DNA of 64,000 bases from Psychrobacillus sp032154225 (lineage in GTDB: Bacteria; Bacillota; Bacilli; Bacillales_A; Planococcaceae), in assembly GCF_032154225.1 (NCBI RefSeq), contig NZ_JALDYF010000001.1:1-64000 (forward strand). Reading direction: 5' to 3'. The notes beneath the pieces are model-generated. The model made no database searches, was not told the DNA's origin, and saw only the letters and a list, made by a program, of their open reading frames with translations. Of the stretch, positions 34,740 through 42,526 are shown piece after piece. Within the stretch, counting starts at the first letter, position 1. Every line of letters starts with the position of its first letter. Made by a program: the position numbers and the translations under genes.

Positions 34740-35395
34740 TAAAAGAATAAGAAAGGGAGTAGTGGGATGGGGAGAGTGGATTTCGTTGCAAGCGGACGCG
34801 TTAGGTGGGCACCGCTTCAGTCGCTTCCCTCGCGTCGCTCCTGCGGTTACTCGTCGCAGAAAGGCGTTGCTCCTGCGGTTACTCGTCGCAGAAAGGCGTT
34901 GCTCAGTCCTGGGTCTGCTGCTCGCACTTTACCCACCCGAGTCCCCGCTTTACACTACATTCATCCTGCTTATAGGAGTGTATTCATGTTCTTCTACTTA
35001 ACCATTTTCATTTAAAAGGAAGAGAAAAGTTCATTAACTCTTTTAGTTAGAAATAGACTGACAATTTTCGTGCGAGGTAATTTAGTGATCTGCTTCTACG
35101 CTTTCTATCCATATAGTGAAAAATGTGACCGGATAATTCTATTTATGACCGGATAGAATTTTTTCCGCCCGTATAGATGTTTTTATGACCACATAGCATG
35201 TTTTGTCTAATTTAATATTTAGAAGAAAGGAAATTTATAGCAAGAGCAAGGCGAACATTTGCCATATGATGACCAAAGAAAAAGCTTGTTGTAAGTGGCT
35301 TCGCCACTTACAACAAGCTTTAAAAATTTTACGCTTCATCTTATTTTTTAATGTAAAGCCTTGAGTGAGCCGGAAACTGCTTCACTTAGATGGTT
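34740..35395 (+). repeat. Long modular intergenic repeat, copy A
   Basis: The head (GAGTGGATTTCGTTGCAAGC onward), a middle shared with the other copies (CATCCTGCTTATAGGAGTG, AGAAATAGACTGACAATTTT), a unique cassette with repeated GACCGGATA motifs at about 35125-35200, and a tail hairpin at 35280-35322. A final GAGTGAGCCGGAAACTG is shared with copies B and C. It contains a 32-bp tandem duplication (34837-34868 and 34869-34900). The ATG frames inside it have no ribosome site and are not genes. Confidence 0.8.
35281..35323. terminator. Perfect tail hairpin of repeat copy A
   Basis: AAAGCTTGTTGTAAGTGGC and GCCACTTACAACAAGCTTT form a 19-bp perfect stem with loop TTC. It may act as a terminator or as the structural core of the repeat. 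Confidence 0.6.
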
Positions 35396-35410
35396 TTTCT
35401 TTAATACTAT

Positions 35411-36034
35411 TTATTTTCCGATAAATTGTTGCGTCCAGTAGTATCCACTATTAGATAACCCTACTCCTATATGTGTATAAGATGGATTCATAATGTTTGC
35501 TTTATGACCCGGTGACTTCATCCATGCATTCACAACTTCAGTTGCACTTCTTTGCCCCATCGCAATATTTTCAGCGGCTGATTTATACGTAACACCAAAC
35601 GATTTCATTTGATCAAAGGGTGAGCCGTATGTTGGACTCGTATGAGAAAAATAGTTTTTATTTTTCATATCTTGAGATTTTGCTTGTGCTGATTGAGTAA
35701 GCTTTGTATCCATTTGTAATGCTTTCAATCCTGCTTTTGCACGTTCTTTATTTGTTAAGTTTACTACTTCTTGAATAACAGAAGATACTTGTACCACTTC
35801 TGTTTTTGGCGCTTCGGGTTTTGCTGTATTTGGTGTCGAATTAGATACAGGTCTTTTATTTGAAGAATGCACCTTGTTATACTTATATAGAGACTTTCCA
35901 TTATTTGTGATCGATGTTTTTACCTCGGAAGTAGTATTTGAAGTTCCTGTTGACATAGATGCTTCAGCCGTATTTGTTGAAAACAACAAGCCACCTGCAA
36001 GTAAGCCAACTATTAACGAATGTTTTTTATTCAT
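35411..36034 (-). CDS. Secreted CAP-domain protein (YkwD-like)
   Basis: AGGAGG is 8 bp before the ATG at 36032-36034. The 207-residue protein has a signal peptide (MNKKHSLIVGLLAGGLLFST, cut after AEA), a Ser/Thr/Asn-rich spacer and a C-terminal CAP/SCP domain of about 120 residues. Typical features are VNLTNKERAKAGLKAL, YFSHTSPTYGSPFDQM, AAENIAMGQ and PGHKANIMNPSYTHIGVGL. Bacterial CAP proteins are extracellular and of uncertain activity. It is a close paralogue of the protein at 37.5-38.4 kb: signal peptide and CAP domain are nearly identical, spacers differ. Confidence 0.9.
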   Translation of the reverse strand: MNKKHSLIVGLLAGGLLFSTNTAEASMSTGTSNTTSEVKTSITNNGKSLYKYNKVHSSNKRPVSNSTPNTAKPEAPKTEVVQVSSVIQEVVNLTNKERAKAGLKALQMDTKLTQSAQAKSQDMKNKNYFSHTSPTYGSPFDQMKSFGVTYKSAAENIAMGQRSATEVVNAWMKSPGHKANIMNPSYTHIGVGLSNSGYYWTQQFIGK

Positions 36035-36229
36035 TTTCGTTTCCTCCTTCTTGTGCTCCTCCATTATAAACATAAAATTAAATGCTTTTTACCCATAAAA
36101 TATTCCAGTTAATCCAGTAGGTGTGTAAATCTTAATAACAACAAACATCCTTTATTCAAAAAGGTGGGTATTTTAACCACAATGCTTAATTATTTCTTCC
36201 AGAACATTGTTGACAGTTTCATATATTCG

Positions 36230-37348
36230 TCAAATCTCTGTTTTATCATTAATTTCACTAAGGACACTTAATACCTTTGTTCTGAATAAATGATCATCTA
36301 AAAAAGCTTTAATAAATTCATTAAATTTTTTCTCAATCCAAATGGTCTCTAATGCACTCATATCTTCAATAAAAAAAGAAAAAGAAATATCTTCGGAATC
36401 ATTACTTCTATAAAACGCGGACGTTAAGATAAATAATGTATTTCCCCCTTTATACCAAAGACGTTCTCCGCTTATTTGATAATCTGAAAATCCCATCAAA
36501 TCATCCAATAATTGTTTATCTTCCTTATCTAATTTTATTGATTTCCCCAATTGATGCATCAACTTTGCATAATCTAAACTTGAAGCCGCAGGAAGTTTCT
36601 TCGTTATCTCTCTTTGAATTTTCATATCAGACACCATTTGCAGTTCTTCGATGAATATATTTGCTTCACCATTAATAACTTTATCCAACAATTCAGTAGC
36701 TAATAAGTTAAAATGGCTATTCGACATTTCTCTAATAGTTTGAGCAATTTTCTTTTTCGCTACCTTTTCTTCTATGTATAAATAACTAGGAATTAATAAT
36801 GCAGAATTGATAGGATAGATTTCTGTGTGTTCTAATAATGAATATTCTCTAATTACTTCATTAATTTTACCTTTTCCTAACTTATAGAATATATAGTCTG
36901 TACAAGCATTCGAACTATACTTCATCATTCCTTTTGCAATTTCTTTTAATGTCACTTCATTACCTATTTGTTCATTTTCTTTCCATAATACGTGAGCATT
37001 CCCATCTGTGTTTTTCAAATAAAGAGAATCCACTTCCTTAATTGGGATTAATTCATCTGAGTTCAAAAATTTATCACGTACAGCGTTAATAAATGCAACA
37101 GCGTATATAATTTTTACAGTACTTGCTAAAGGTATAATCTTATCTTTATTGAAGTTAATTATTTCGTTATCATTTTGAATGAACGACATTGACCACATAT
37201 TTGGATTATTTCCCATAAATTTAACAATATCGTCTTTCGTTTTGTTCATATCCCTCTTTTTAATAAAAAATACCAATAACATAAAGCCTATGAGTAATAA
37301 AAGAATACCTAATAAAACAACAGATAATATCATAATGTATATATTCAA
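36230..37348 (-). CDS. Membrane-anchored serine hydrolase, class A beta-lactamase-like fold
   Basis: I take the TTG at 37346-37348, nine bases after AAGGGG; longer frames extend into sequence with no site. The 372-residue protein has one N-terminal membrane helix (about 5-30) and an extracellular domain with the three serine-hydrolase boxes in order: STVK (SxxK), SSNA (SxN) and KGG in RLWYKGGNTL. The catalytic Ser, Lys and third-box Lys are all present. It could be a beta-lactamase-like or D-Ala peptidase-like hydrolase, but the sequence is divergent and an Ω-loop Glu is not evident. It lies between two CAP-protein genes. Confidence 0.7.
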   Translation of the reverse strand: MNIYIMILSVVLLGILLLLIGFMLLVFFIKKRDMNKTKDDIVKFMGNNPNMWSMSFIQNDNEIINFNKDKIIPLASTVKIIYAVAFINAVRDKFLNSDELIPIKEVDSLYLKNTDGNAHVLWKENEQIGNEVTLKEIAKGMMKYSSNACTDYIFYKLGKGKINEVIREYSLLEHTEIYPINSALLIPSYLYIEEKVAKKKIAQTIREMSNSHFNLLATELLDKVINGEANIFIEELQMVSDMKIQREITKKLPAASSLDYAKLMHQLGKSIKLDKEDKQLLDDLMGFSDYQISGERLWYKGGNTLFILTSAFYRSNDSEDISFSFFIEDMSALETIWIEKKFNEFIKAFLDDHLFRTKVLSVLSEINDKTEI

Positions 37349-37514
37349 CAGACCAATCCCCTTTTTATTTTGTTGGCTACTATATAGATTTACGAAGTGA
37401 ATTGGAAAAGGTTTCAAAAAACGACACTGATTTAGTTCACATTGCCTAATAATAAGAAACATTCCTTCATCAAAAAAACCTACCAAGTTACATCCTTGGT
37501 AGGTTTTCGATTTA

Positions 37515-38384
37515 TTATTTTCCGATGAATTGTTGTGTCCAGTAGTATCCACTATTAGATAATCCTACTCCGATATGTGTATAAGATGGATTCATAATGT
37601 TTGCTTTATGACCTGGTGACTTCATCCATGAATCGACTACTTCAGCAGCACTTCTTTGTCCCATCGCAATATTTTCAGCGGCTGATTTATACGTAATACC
37701 AAACGACTTCATCTGATCGAATGGTGAGCCATATGTTGGACTCGTATGAGAAAAATAGTTATTATTTTTCATATCTTGAGATTTTGCTTGTGCTGATTGT
37801 GTAAGTTTAGCATCCATTTGCAATGCTTTTAATCCTGCTTTTGCACGTTCTTTGTTTGTTAAATCTACTACTTGTTGAATCGTAGCACTAGCTGTTACTT
37901 CTTCTTTATCTTCTGTCACTGGCGGTTTTACTGGTACCGATGGCTTTTCAGTTACCGGTGGTTTTACTGGCACCGATGGCTTCTCGGTTACTGGTGGTTT
38001 TACTGGTACTGACGGCTTCTCGGTTACTGGTGGTTTTACTGGCACCGATGGCTTCTCAGTTACTGGTGGTTTTACTGGTACAGATGGCTTTTCAGCTACA
38101 GGTGGTTTTACTGGTACTACCGGCTTCTGACCTTCTATAATCTTATCTATAATAATTGAGTTTAAGTTTTTTAGCTCACTATTAAGTAAATCCGTTATAT
38201 TCTTTTCACTCAAATCATTTTTATACATAACTTTATACGGAGACGTCCAATTAGTCATTATGGATATATTTGCCTCGGAAGTAGTATGTGAATTTCCAGT
38301 TGTCATCGATGCTTCTGCTGTATTTGTTGAAAACAATAAGCCACCTGCAAGTGCGCCAACTATTAACGAATGTTTTTTATTCAT
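37515..38384 (-). CDS. Secreted CAP-domain protein with Pro-rich tandem repeats
   Basis: The start at 38382-38384 is 8 bp after AGGAGG; the ATG six bases upstream is too close. The 289-residue protein has a signal peptide, a variable region, six 12-residue repeats PVKPPVTEKPSV (first unit with AEK), and a CAP domain (TNKERAKAGLKALQMD through HIGVGLSNSGYYW). The repeat would be a stiff wall-spanning spacer. It is a recent duplicate of the CAP gene at 35.4 kb; the divergence is concentrated in the spacer. Confidence 0.9.
   Translation of the reverse strand: MNKKHSLIVGALAGGLLFSTNTAEASMTTGNSHTTSEANISIMTNWTSPYKVMYKNDLSEKNITDLLNSELKNLNSIIIDKIIEGQKPVVPVKPPVAEKPSVPVKPPVTEKPSVPVKPPVTEKPSVPVKPPVTEKPSVPVKPPVTEKPSVPVKPPVTEDKEEVTASATIQQVVDLTNKERAKAGLKALQMDAKLTQSAQAKSQDMKNNNYFSHTSPTYGSPFDQMKSFGITYKSAAENIAMGQRSAAEVVDSWMKSPGHKANIMNPSYTHIGVGLSNSGYYWTQQFIGK
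37920..38124. repeat. 36-bp tandem repeat inside the CAP gene
   Basis: Six near-identical 36-bp units, beginning GGTGGTTTTACTGGTAC on the plus strand, encode PVKPPVTEKPSV. Copy number is likely to vary between strains. Confidence 0.85.
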
Positions 38385-38580
38385 TTTCATTTCCTCCTTC
38401 TGTTTGCTCCCCCATTGTAAACATAAAAACAATCGGTTTTTTCCGATAAAATATTCCAGTTGGACCAATTCCATATAAATTCGTATAGTAAAGCTATGTT
38501 AACTAGATTACTTTGGATATGTTATCCATACTGTCTAGTTTTTACGTTTCAAATCCTATTGACAGTTTGAAAGAAAATAA

Positions 38581-38634
38581 AAAAGCAGCTTAGAAGAAGG
38601 AGCAAATCCCTTCTTTCAAGCTGCTTTTCATTTA
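38581..38634 (-). terminator. Terminator after the COG0523 operon
   Basis: AAAAGCAGCTT-AGAAGAAGG and CCTTCTT-AAGCTGCTTTT form a long imperfect stem just past the stop of the 83-residue gene. Confidence 0.85.
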
Positions 38635-38640
38635 ATAAGC

Positions 38641-38892
38641 TTACCTTGCTAACAATTTGGCATACTCTTCATCATAAAGAGAAATAATCTGTAACTGATC
38701 AACTTCTGCTAAATCACTCTGTTGAACTCTAGTTACAGCCAGAAGATATTTCTTCTCGATGGATTGCCTTGCCCTTGGATGCGTTAATTCGTCTAGTAGC
38801 TCACTTTGGATAACTTGACGAATCTGTTGTTCCGATTGAATATCTTCTACAAATCTTCTTCCTTTAAACAATAATTGAAATGACTTAATCAA
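38641..38892 (-). CDS. Small hypothetical protein after the COG0523 GTPase (83 aa)
   Basis: An 83-residue soluble, helical, charged protein (KKYLLAVTRVQQSDLAEVDQ). It overlaps the upstream GTPase gene by 8 bp, so the two are translated together. It has no Cys or His-rich metal motif. It may be a partner of the GTPase, but no family is recognised. Confidence 0.65.
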   Translation of the reverse strand: MIKSFQLLFKGRRFVEDIQSEQQIRQVIQSELLDELTHPRARQSIEKKYLLAVTRVQQSDLAEVDQLQIISLYDEEYAKLLAR

Positions 38893-39796
38893 CAGACTTA
38901 CTCCCTGGCACTTCTATTAAATTAACTTGGTCTCCGATAATGACCATTTTAGGTTCCATTTTCATATATTCTGGGAGCCATTGAATCATGCCATATGTAT
39001 ATTGAAAAAGAAATGGATTTTTATGTCCTTTTAACGGTACATACCCTTTCATACGATACACCGTATCAGGAAGTCCTCTTACCCAGTCTTCAAACTCTTC
39101 CATTCCGACAGCTTCTTCAAAAGTATGCAATCGAGAAGATAACGATAATTGTTTTCCAATTGCTGTTTCGTTTACTTCTTTACCATGGAAAGTTGCTTCC
39201 ATATTCGTGATCCATTTTAAAGGTATTTTACTATTAGAAGTTTGAATAATAGGAGCATTAGCATTTAAAGCTTGTAGCTGCATTGTCACACTAGCGACTT
39301 CAGCTTCTGTTAATAAATCAATTTTATTTGCTACGATTAAATGTGCATGACGAATTTGTTCTAAAAATAACATTCTCGTTTGTGGAGTTAACTTATCTCG
39401 GTCAATCCATCTTTTGCAATCAGCTACTGTCACAATACCTTTCATATTCAGTCTATCTGCAAATAGCGGAGAAAATATTGCATCCATTGCTTCAACTGGA
39501 TGTGCAGCTCCCGTCGTTTCTATCAATAAAACATCAAACTCTTGTTGCCCCTCTAATAACATTTGAAGCTGTGCTTCCATTTTTTCAGAACCTGTGCAGC
39601 AAATACAGCCTTCTAACATTTCTTTTAACGGAATTCCTTCTTCAACTGCTTGGCTATCAAAAGCAAGTTGTCCTAGTTCATTCATAATTACCGCAGGCTT
39701 TAAACCCGTTTGTTTAAATTGTTCAATCATATGTGAAAGAAGTGAAGTTTTCCCACTTCCTAAAAAACCACTTAATAAGTAAACATCTTTCATCAT
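38885..39796 (-). CDS. COG0523/CobW-family metal-chaperone GTPase
   Basis: The 303-residue G3E GTPase has Walker A GFLGSGKTS (about 10-18), the metal-binding CxCC box CICC at 64-67, Walker B region LLIETTGAAHP and NKID (guanine specificity). The C-terminal CobW_C part ends near residue 295. Such proteins insert Zn or another metal into a client enzyme and are often induced when zinc is scarce. GAGGAG lies 8 bp from the ATG. No Zur box is obvious upstream. A terminator of the upstream protease gene lies before it. Confidence 0.88.
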   Translation of the reverse strand: MMKDVYLLSGFLGSGKTSLLSHMIEQFKQTGLKPAVIMNELGQLAFDSQAVEEGIPLKEMLEGCICCTGSEKMEAQLQMLLEGQQEFDVLLIETTGAAHPVEAMDAIFSPLFADRLNMKGIVTVADCKRWIDRDKLTPQTRMLFLEQIRHAHLIVANKIDLLTEAEVASVTMQLQALNANAPIIQTSNSKIPLKWITNMEATFHGKEVNETAIGKQLSLSSRLHTFEEAVGMEEFEDWVRGLPDTVYRMKGYVPLKGHKNPFLFQYTYGMIQWLPEYMKMEPKMVIIGDQVNLIEVPGSKSVD

Positions 39797-39812
39797 TATA
39801 AATACTCCTCGT

Positions 39813-39850
39813 ATCTGTTAAAAAAGCTGACCAATTAGGCCAGCTTTTTC
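39813..39850 (-). terminator. Terminator of the ctp gene
   Basis: AAAAGCTG-CC and GG-CAGCTTTTT pair around AATTA between the ctp stop and the GTPase start. Confidence 0.8.
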
Positions 39851-39853
39851 ATT

Positions 39854-41332
39854 TTATTTTTTAAGAAGTTCTAACACGACTTCTTTTGCTTTTAACAATT
39901 GTGGATCATCTTGAATAATTTTCTCGCGGATTTTATCCATTAAAATAAACGAAGTTTCTCCAGTAAGCTCACCAGTTACAGCTAGCTTATTATCTGTTTG
40001 GAACTTTTTCACTGCTGCAGCCATATTCGTGTCAAAATTAACATTTACTTCGCCAATATTATAACCAATCGCTTGTAGCATTTCCTTTGCATTTTGCACT
40101 GCATCTGATTTAGATCCTTCTTTTAATACAGAAGCCGGGTCTATTGGTGCAAGCATTGCGTAAGAAGGATAGTCTACAACATAATCGGGAGCAATCCCTT
40201 TCTCATGTATCCAGTTCCCTTTAGGAGTTAACCATTTTGCAGTCGTAATTTTAATATTCGAACCGTCCGGTAAATCATTCGCCGTCTGTACTGTACCTTT
40301 ACCAAATGAATTCAAGCCAACAAGTGGAACATTTGCTGACTCACTTAATGCACCAGCTAAAATCTCAGATGCAGAAGCACTTCCTCCATCTATTATGACA
40401 GAAACAGGTATGTTTACTCTTTCTCCAGAAGATGCGGAGATGATGTCTTTATTGCCTTTGTCGTCAATCTGAAGAATCGGTTCTCCATCTTTGACAAATA
40501 AATTAGATATATCAATCGCCGAATTCAACAAGCCGCCTGGATTTTGACGCACATCTAATACAAGGCCTTCCATTCCTGCTTTTTTCATTTCGTCTATTGC
40601 ATCTAATAATTCGTCATACGTATGTGTAGAAAAACTTGAAATAATAATATGTGCGATATTGTCTTCCAACATTTCTGCATACACTGTTTCAATTGGAATA
40701 TCGTCACGTACTAATGTAATTTCCATGTTTGCACTATCTCCACGTTTAATAGTAAGGGTCACTTTCGTCCCCTTTTCTCCGCGGATTAATAACACAGCTT
40801 CTGAGGCAGAATATCCTTGAATATCTTTTCCATCTACTGTCATAATTTTATCATTTGGAAGAATACCAGCTTTTTCAGCTGGCGAGTTTTTAATAGGAGA
40901 TACGACGGTAATTATACCGTCTCTTGCTTGGATTTCAGCACCTATCCCTTGAAAGCTTGAAGAAATATTTTCGCTGAACTGGGATGCTTCATTTTGATTC
41001 ATATAATCTGAATAAGGATCTCCCAAAGCATCGATCATTCCATTTATAGCTCCATTAATAATGTCATCCTCGTTAATATCTTGGTAATACTCTGTTTTTA
41101 ACTTGTCGTATGCCATATACAGCTTCGAGAATTCTGTTCTTTGCTGTCCTTGTCTTACAGGCTCGTTCCCTTGCTCTTTTCCAAGAGTTAAAGTAAACAT
41201 AGTAACGGCAGCTGTAGCAATAACTAAAGCAAAAATCATTAGGATAAAAACGAATGGCTTCATTTTAATTGTGCGAGTTTGTTTCACTTCCGGATTTTCT
41301 CGTTCTGTATGTTGACGTTCCTGTTCATCCAA
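39854..41332 (-). CDS. ctpA: S41-family C-terminal processing protease with peptidoglycan-binding domain
   Basis: A TTG start follows AAAGGGTG. The 492-residue protein has a membrane anchor (about 27-48), an S41 N-terminal helical part, a PDZ domain (about 118-200, with IGAEIQARDGIITVV), and the S41 catalytic core with Ser in GGSASASEILAGAL and Lys in FGKGTVQ. A C-terminal peptidoglycan-binding helix bundle (about 405-460) follows. CtpA/CtpB proteases cleave non-polar C-termini outside the membrane; CtpB acts in sporulation signalling. Which of the two this is cannot be settled from sequence alone. Confidence 0.9.
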   Translation of the reverse strand: MDEQERQHTERENPEVKQTRTIKMKPFVFILMIFALVIATAAVTMFTLTLGKEQGNEPVRQGQQRTEFSKLYMAYDKLKTEYYQDINEDDIINGAINGMIDALGDPYSDYMNQNEASQFSENISSSFQGIGAEIQARDGIITVVSPIKNSPAEKAGILPNDKIMTVDGKDIQGYSASEAVLLIRGEKGTKVTLTIKRGDSANMEITLVRDDIPIETVYAEMLEDNIAHIIISSFSTHTYDELLDAIDEMKKAGMEGLVLDVRQNPGGLLNSAIDISNLFVKDGEPILQIDDKGNKDIISASSGERVNIPVSVIIDGGSASASEILAGALSESANVPLVGLNSFGKGTVQTANDLPDGSNIKITTAKWLTPKGNWIHEKGIAPDYVVDYPSYAMLAPIDPASVLKEGSKSDAVQNAKEMLQAIGYNIGEVNVNFDTNMAAAVKKFQTDNKLAVTGELTGETSFILMDKIREKIIQDDPQLLKAKEVVLELLKK

Positions 41333-41362
41333 ACTTTTCTCACCCTTTTCAAAGAAACTTCA

Positions 41363-41400
41363 AAAATAGACTGTCATTAATCTGACAGTCTATTTTTCAT
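41363..41400 (-). terminator. Terminator of deoD
   Basis: AAATAGACTGTCA and TGACAGTCTATTT form a 13-bp stem with TTTTT on the minus-strand side. Confidence 0.9.
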
Positions 41401-41409
41401 TATCTTATT

Positions 41410-42114
41410 TTACTCTTGAATTGCAGCTTCTAGTGCAACAACGATCATATCGTTGAATGTAGTTTGTCGTTCTTCAGAAGTTGTCGCTTCACCAGTAATA
41501 ATATGATCACTAACTGTTAAAATAGATAGTGCTTGGCGACCAAATTTAGCTGCTAGTGTATATAGAGCAGCAGTCTCCATTTCAACTGCTAGCACACCAT
41601 ACTCTGCCCATTTTTCATTTTGCGCGTTATCATTATAAAATAAATCTGCTGTAAATACGTTACCAACTCTTAGGCTTAATCCAGCTTCTTTACCAGCATT
41701 GTATGCTTTATAAAGTAAATCAAAGTCAGCAGTTGGTGCAAAACTCACGTCATCTAACAATACTTTGTTCATAGACGAATCAGAAGAAGCACTTTGCGCG
41801 ATAATTACGTCACGTAGTTTTACATCTTTTTTGATTGCTCCACATGTACCAACACGAATTAATTTTTGAACATCATATTCACTCATTAATTCATTGATAT
41901 AAATAGAAATTGATGGAACTCCCATTCCTGTTCCTTGAACAGAAACTCTTTTTCCTTTATAAGTACCAGTGTAACCAAAAATGTTTCGAACTTCGTTGTA
42001 TTGTACAACATCTTCTAAAAATGTTTCTGCGATATATTTCGCACGAAGTGGATCTCCTGGAAGTAAAATTGTATCTGCAATTTCACCTTTTTTTGCGCTA
42101 ATGTGTATGCTCAT
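41410..42114 (-). CDS. deoD: Purine-nucleoside phosphorylase, hexameric DeoD type
   Basis: A 234-residue enzyme splitting purine (deoxy)nucleosides with phosphate. The N-terminal phosphate-binding LLPGDPLRAKYIAE, the GTGMGVPS loop, RVGTCGA and the base-site VEMETAALYT with the catalytic Asp in SDHI all match DeoD. GAGGG precedes the ATG. It is monocistronic with its own terminator. Confidence 0.95.
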   Translation of the reverse strand: MSIHISAKKGEIADTILLPGDPLRAKYIAETFLEDVVQYNEVRNIFGYTGTYKGKRVSVQGTGMGVPSISIYINELMSEYDVQKLIRVGTCGAIKKDVKLRDVIIAQSASSDSSMNKVLLDDVSFAPTADFDLLYKAYNAGKEAGLSLRVGNVFTADLFYNDNAQNEKWAEYGVLAVEMETAALYTLAAKFGRQALSILTVSDHIITGEATTSEERQTTFNDMIVVALEAAIQE

Positions 42115-42184
42115 TTTATACCCTCATTTCTAATATGTATCCGCTTAATCATACATTTTTTTAGCAATAAATGCAACGAATCTG

Positions 42185-42406
42185 CTAGCTATTCTCTGCA
42201 ATATATAACTCCCATAATTCATCAAAAACAGATGCTTGCATTTCAGGATGGGCAAGCTCTTCTATATATCTAGAAATCACATCAAAGTCCGTCTCTGCTT
42301 TTGGAAAATCATGCTGCTCAAATGTATTGTCCGCAAATTGTGTCTTCTTATCAGCCTTTTGACCCCCTCGAAATTTCAGAACATACAAATAAAATGATTG
42401 TTTCAT
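42185..42406 (-). CDS. yozE: YozE family (SAM-like) protein
   Basis: A 73-residue protein starting MKQSFYLYVLKFRGGQKADK with AETDFDVISRYIEE, which are hallmarks of the YozE/UPF0346 family, a compact five-helix SAM-like domain restricted to Bacillota. AGGAGG lies 7 bp before the ATG. The function is unknown. Confidence 0.85.
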   Translation of the reverse strand: MKQSFYLYVLKFRGGQKADKKTQFADNTFEQHDFPKAETDFDVISRYIEELAHPEMQASVFDELWELYIAENS

Positions 42407-42526
42407 GTTTCACCCCTCCTTTAGTCATGAAGTCTTAGAAAATTCAAAAATATGTAGATAATTTAATCTAAAACAAGTAAACTATCAATATTACTAATTT
42501 AATACATCTGGAAAGGGTTGGTCTAG

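Noticed and set aside
34687..34760. SigG promoter for the germination operon
   Set aside because: No pair of boxes matching the SigG consensus with correct spacing could be seen.
34762..35015. Two overlapping ATG frames of about 80 codons in repeat copy A
   Set aside because: No ribosome site, Arg/Leu/Ser-biased GC-rich translation, and the frames are not kept in copies B and D.
37920..38124. Regular direct repeats that could suggest a CRISPR array
   Set aside because: Units are contiguous with no unique spacers and encode a repeated peptide in a CAP protein.
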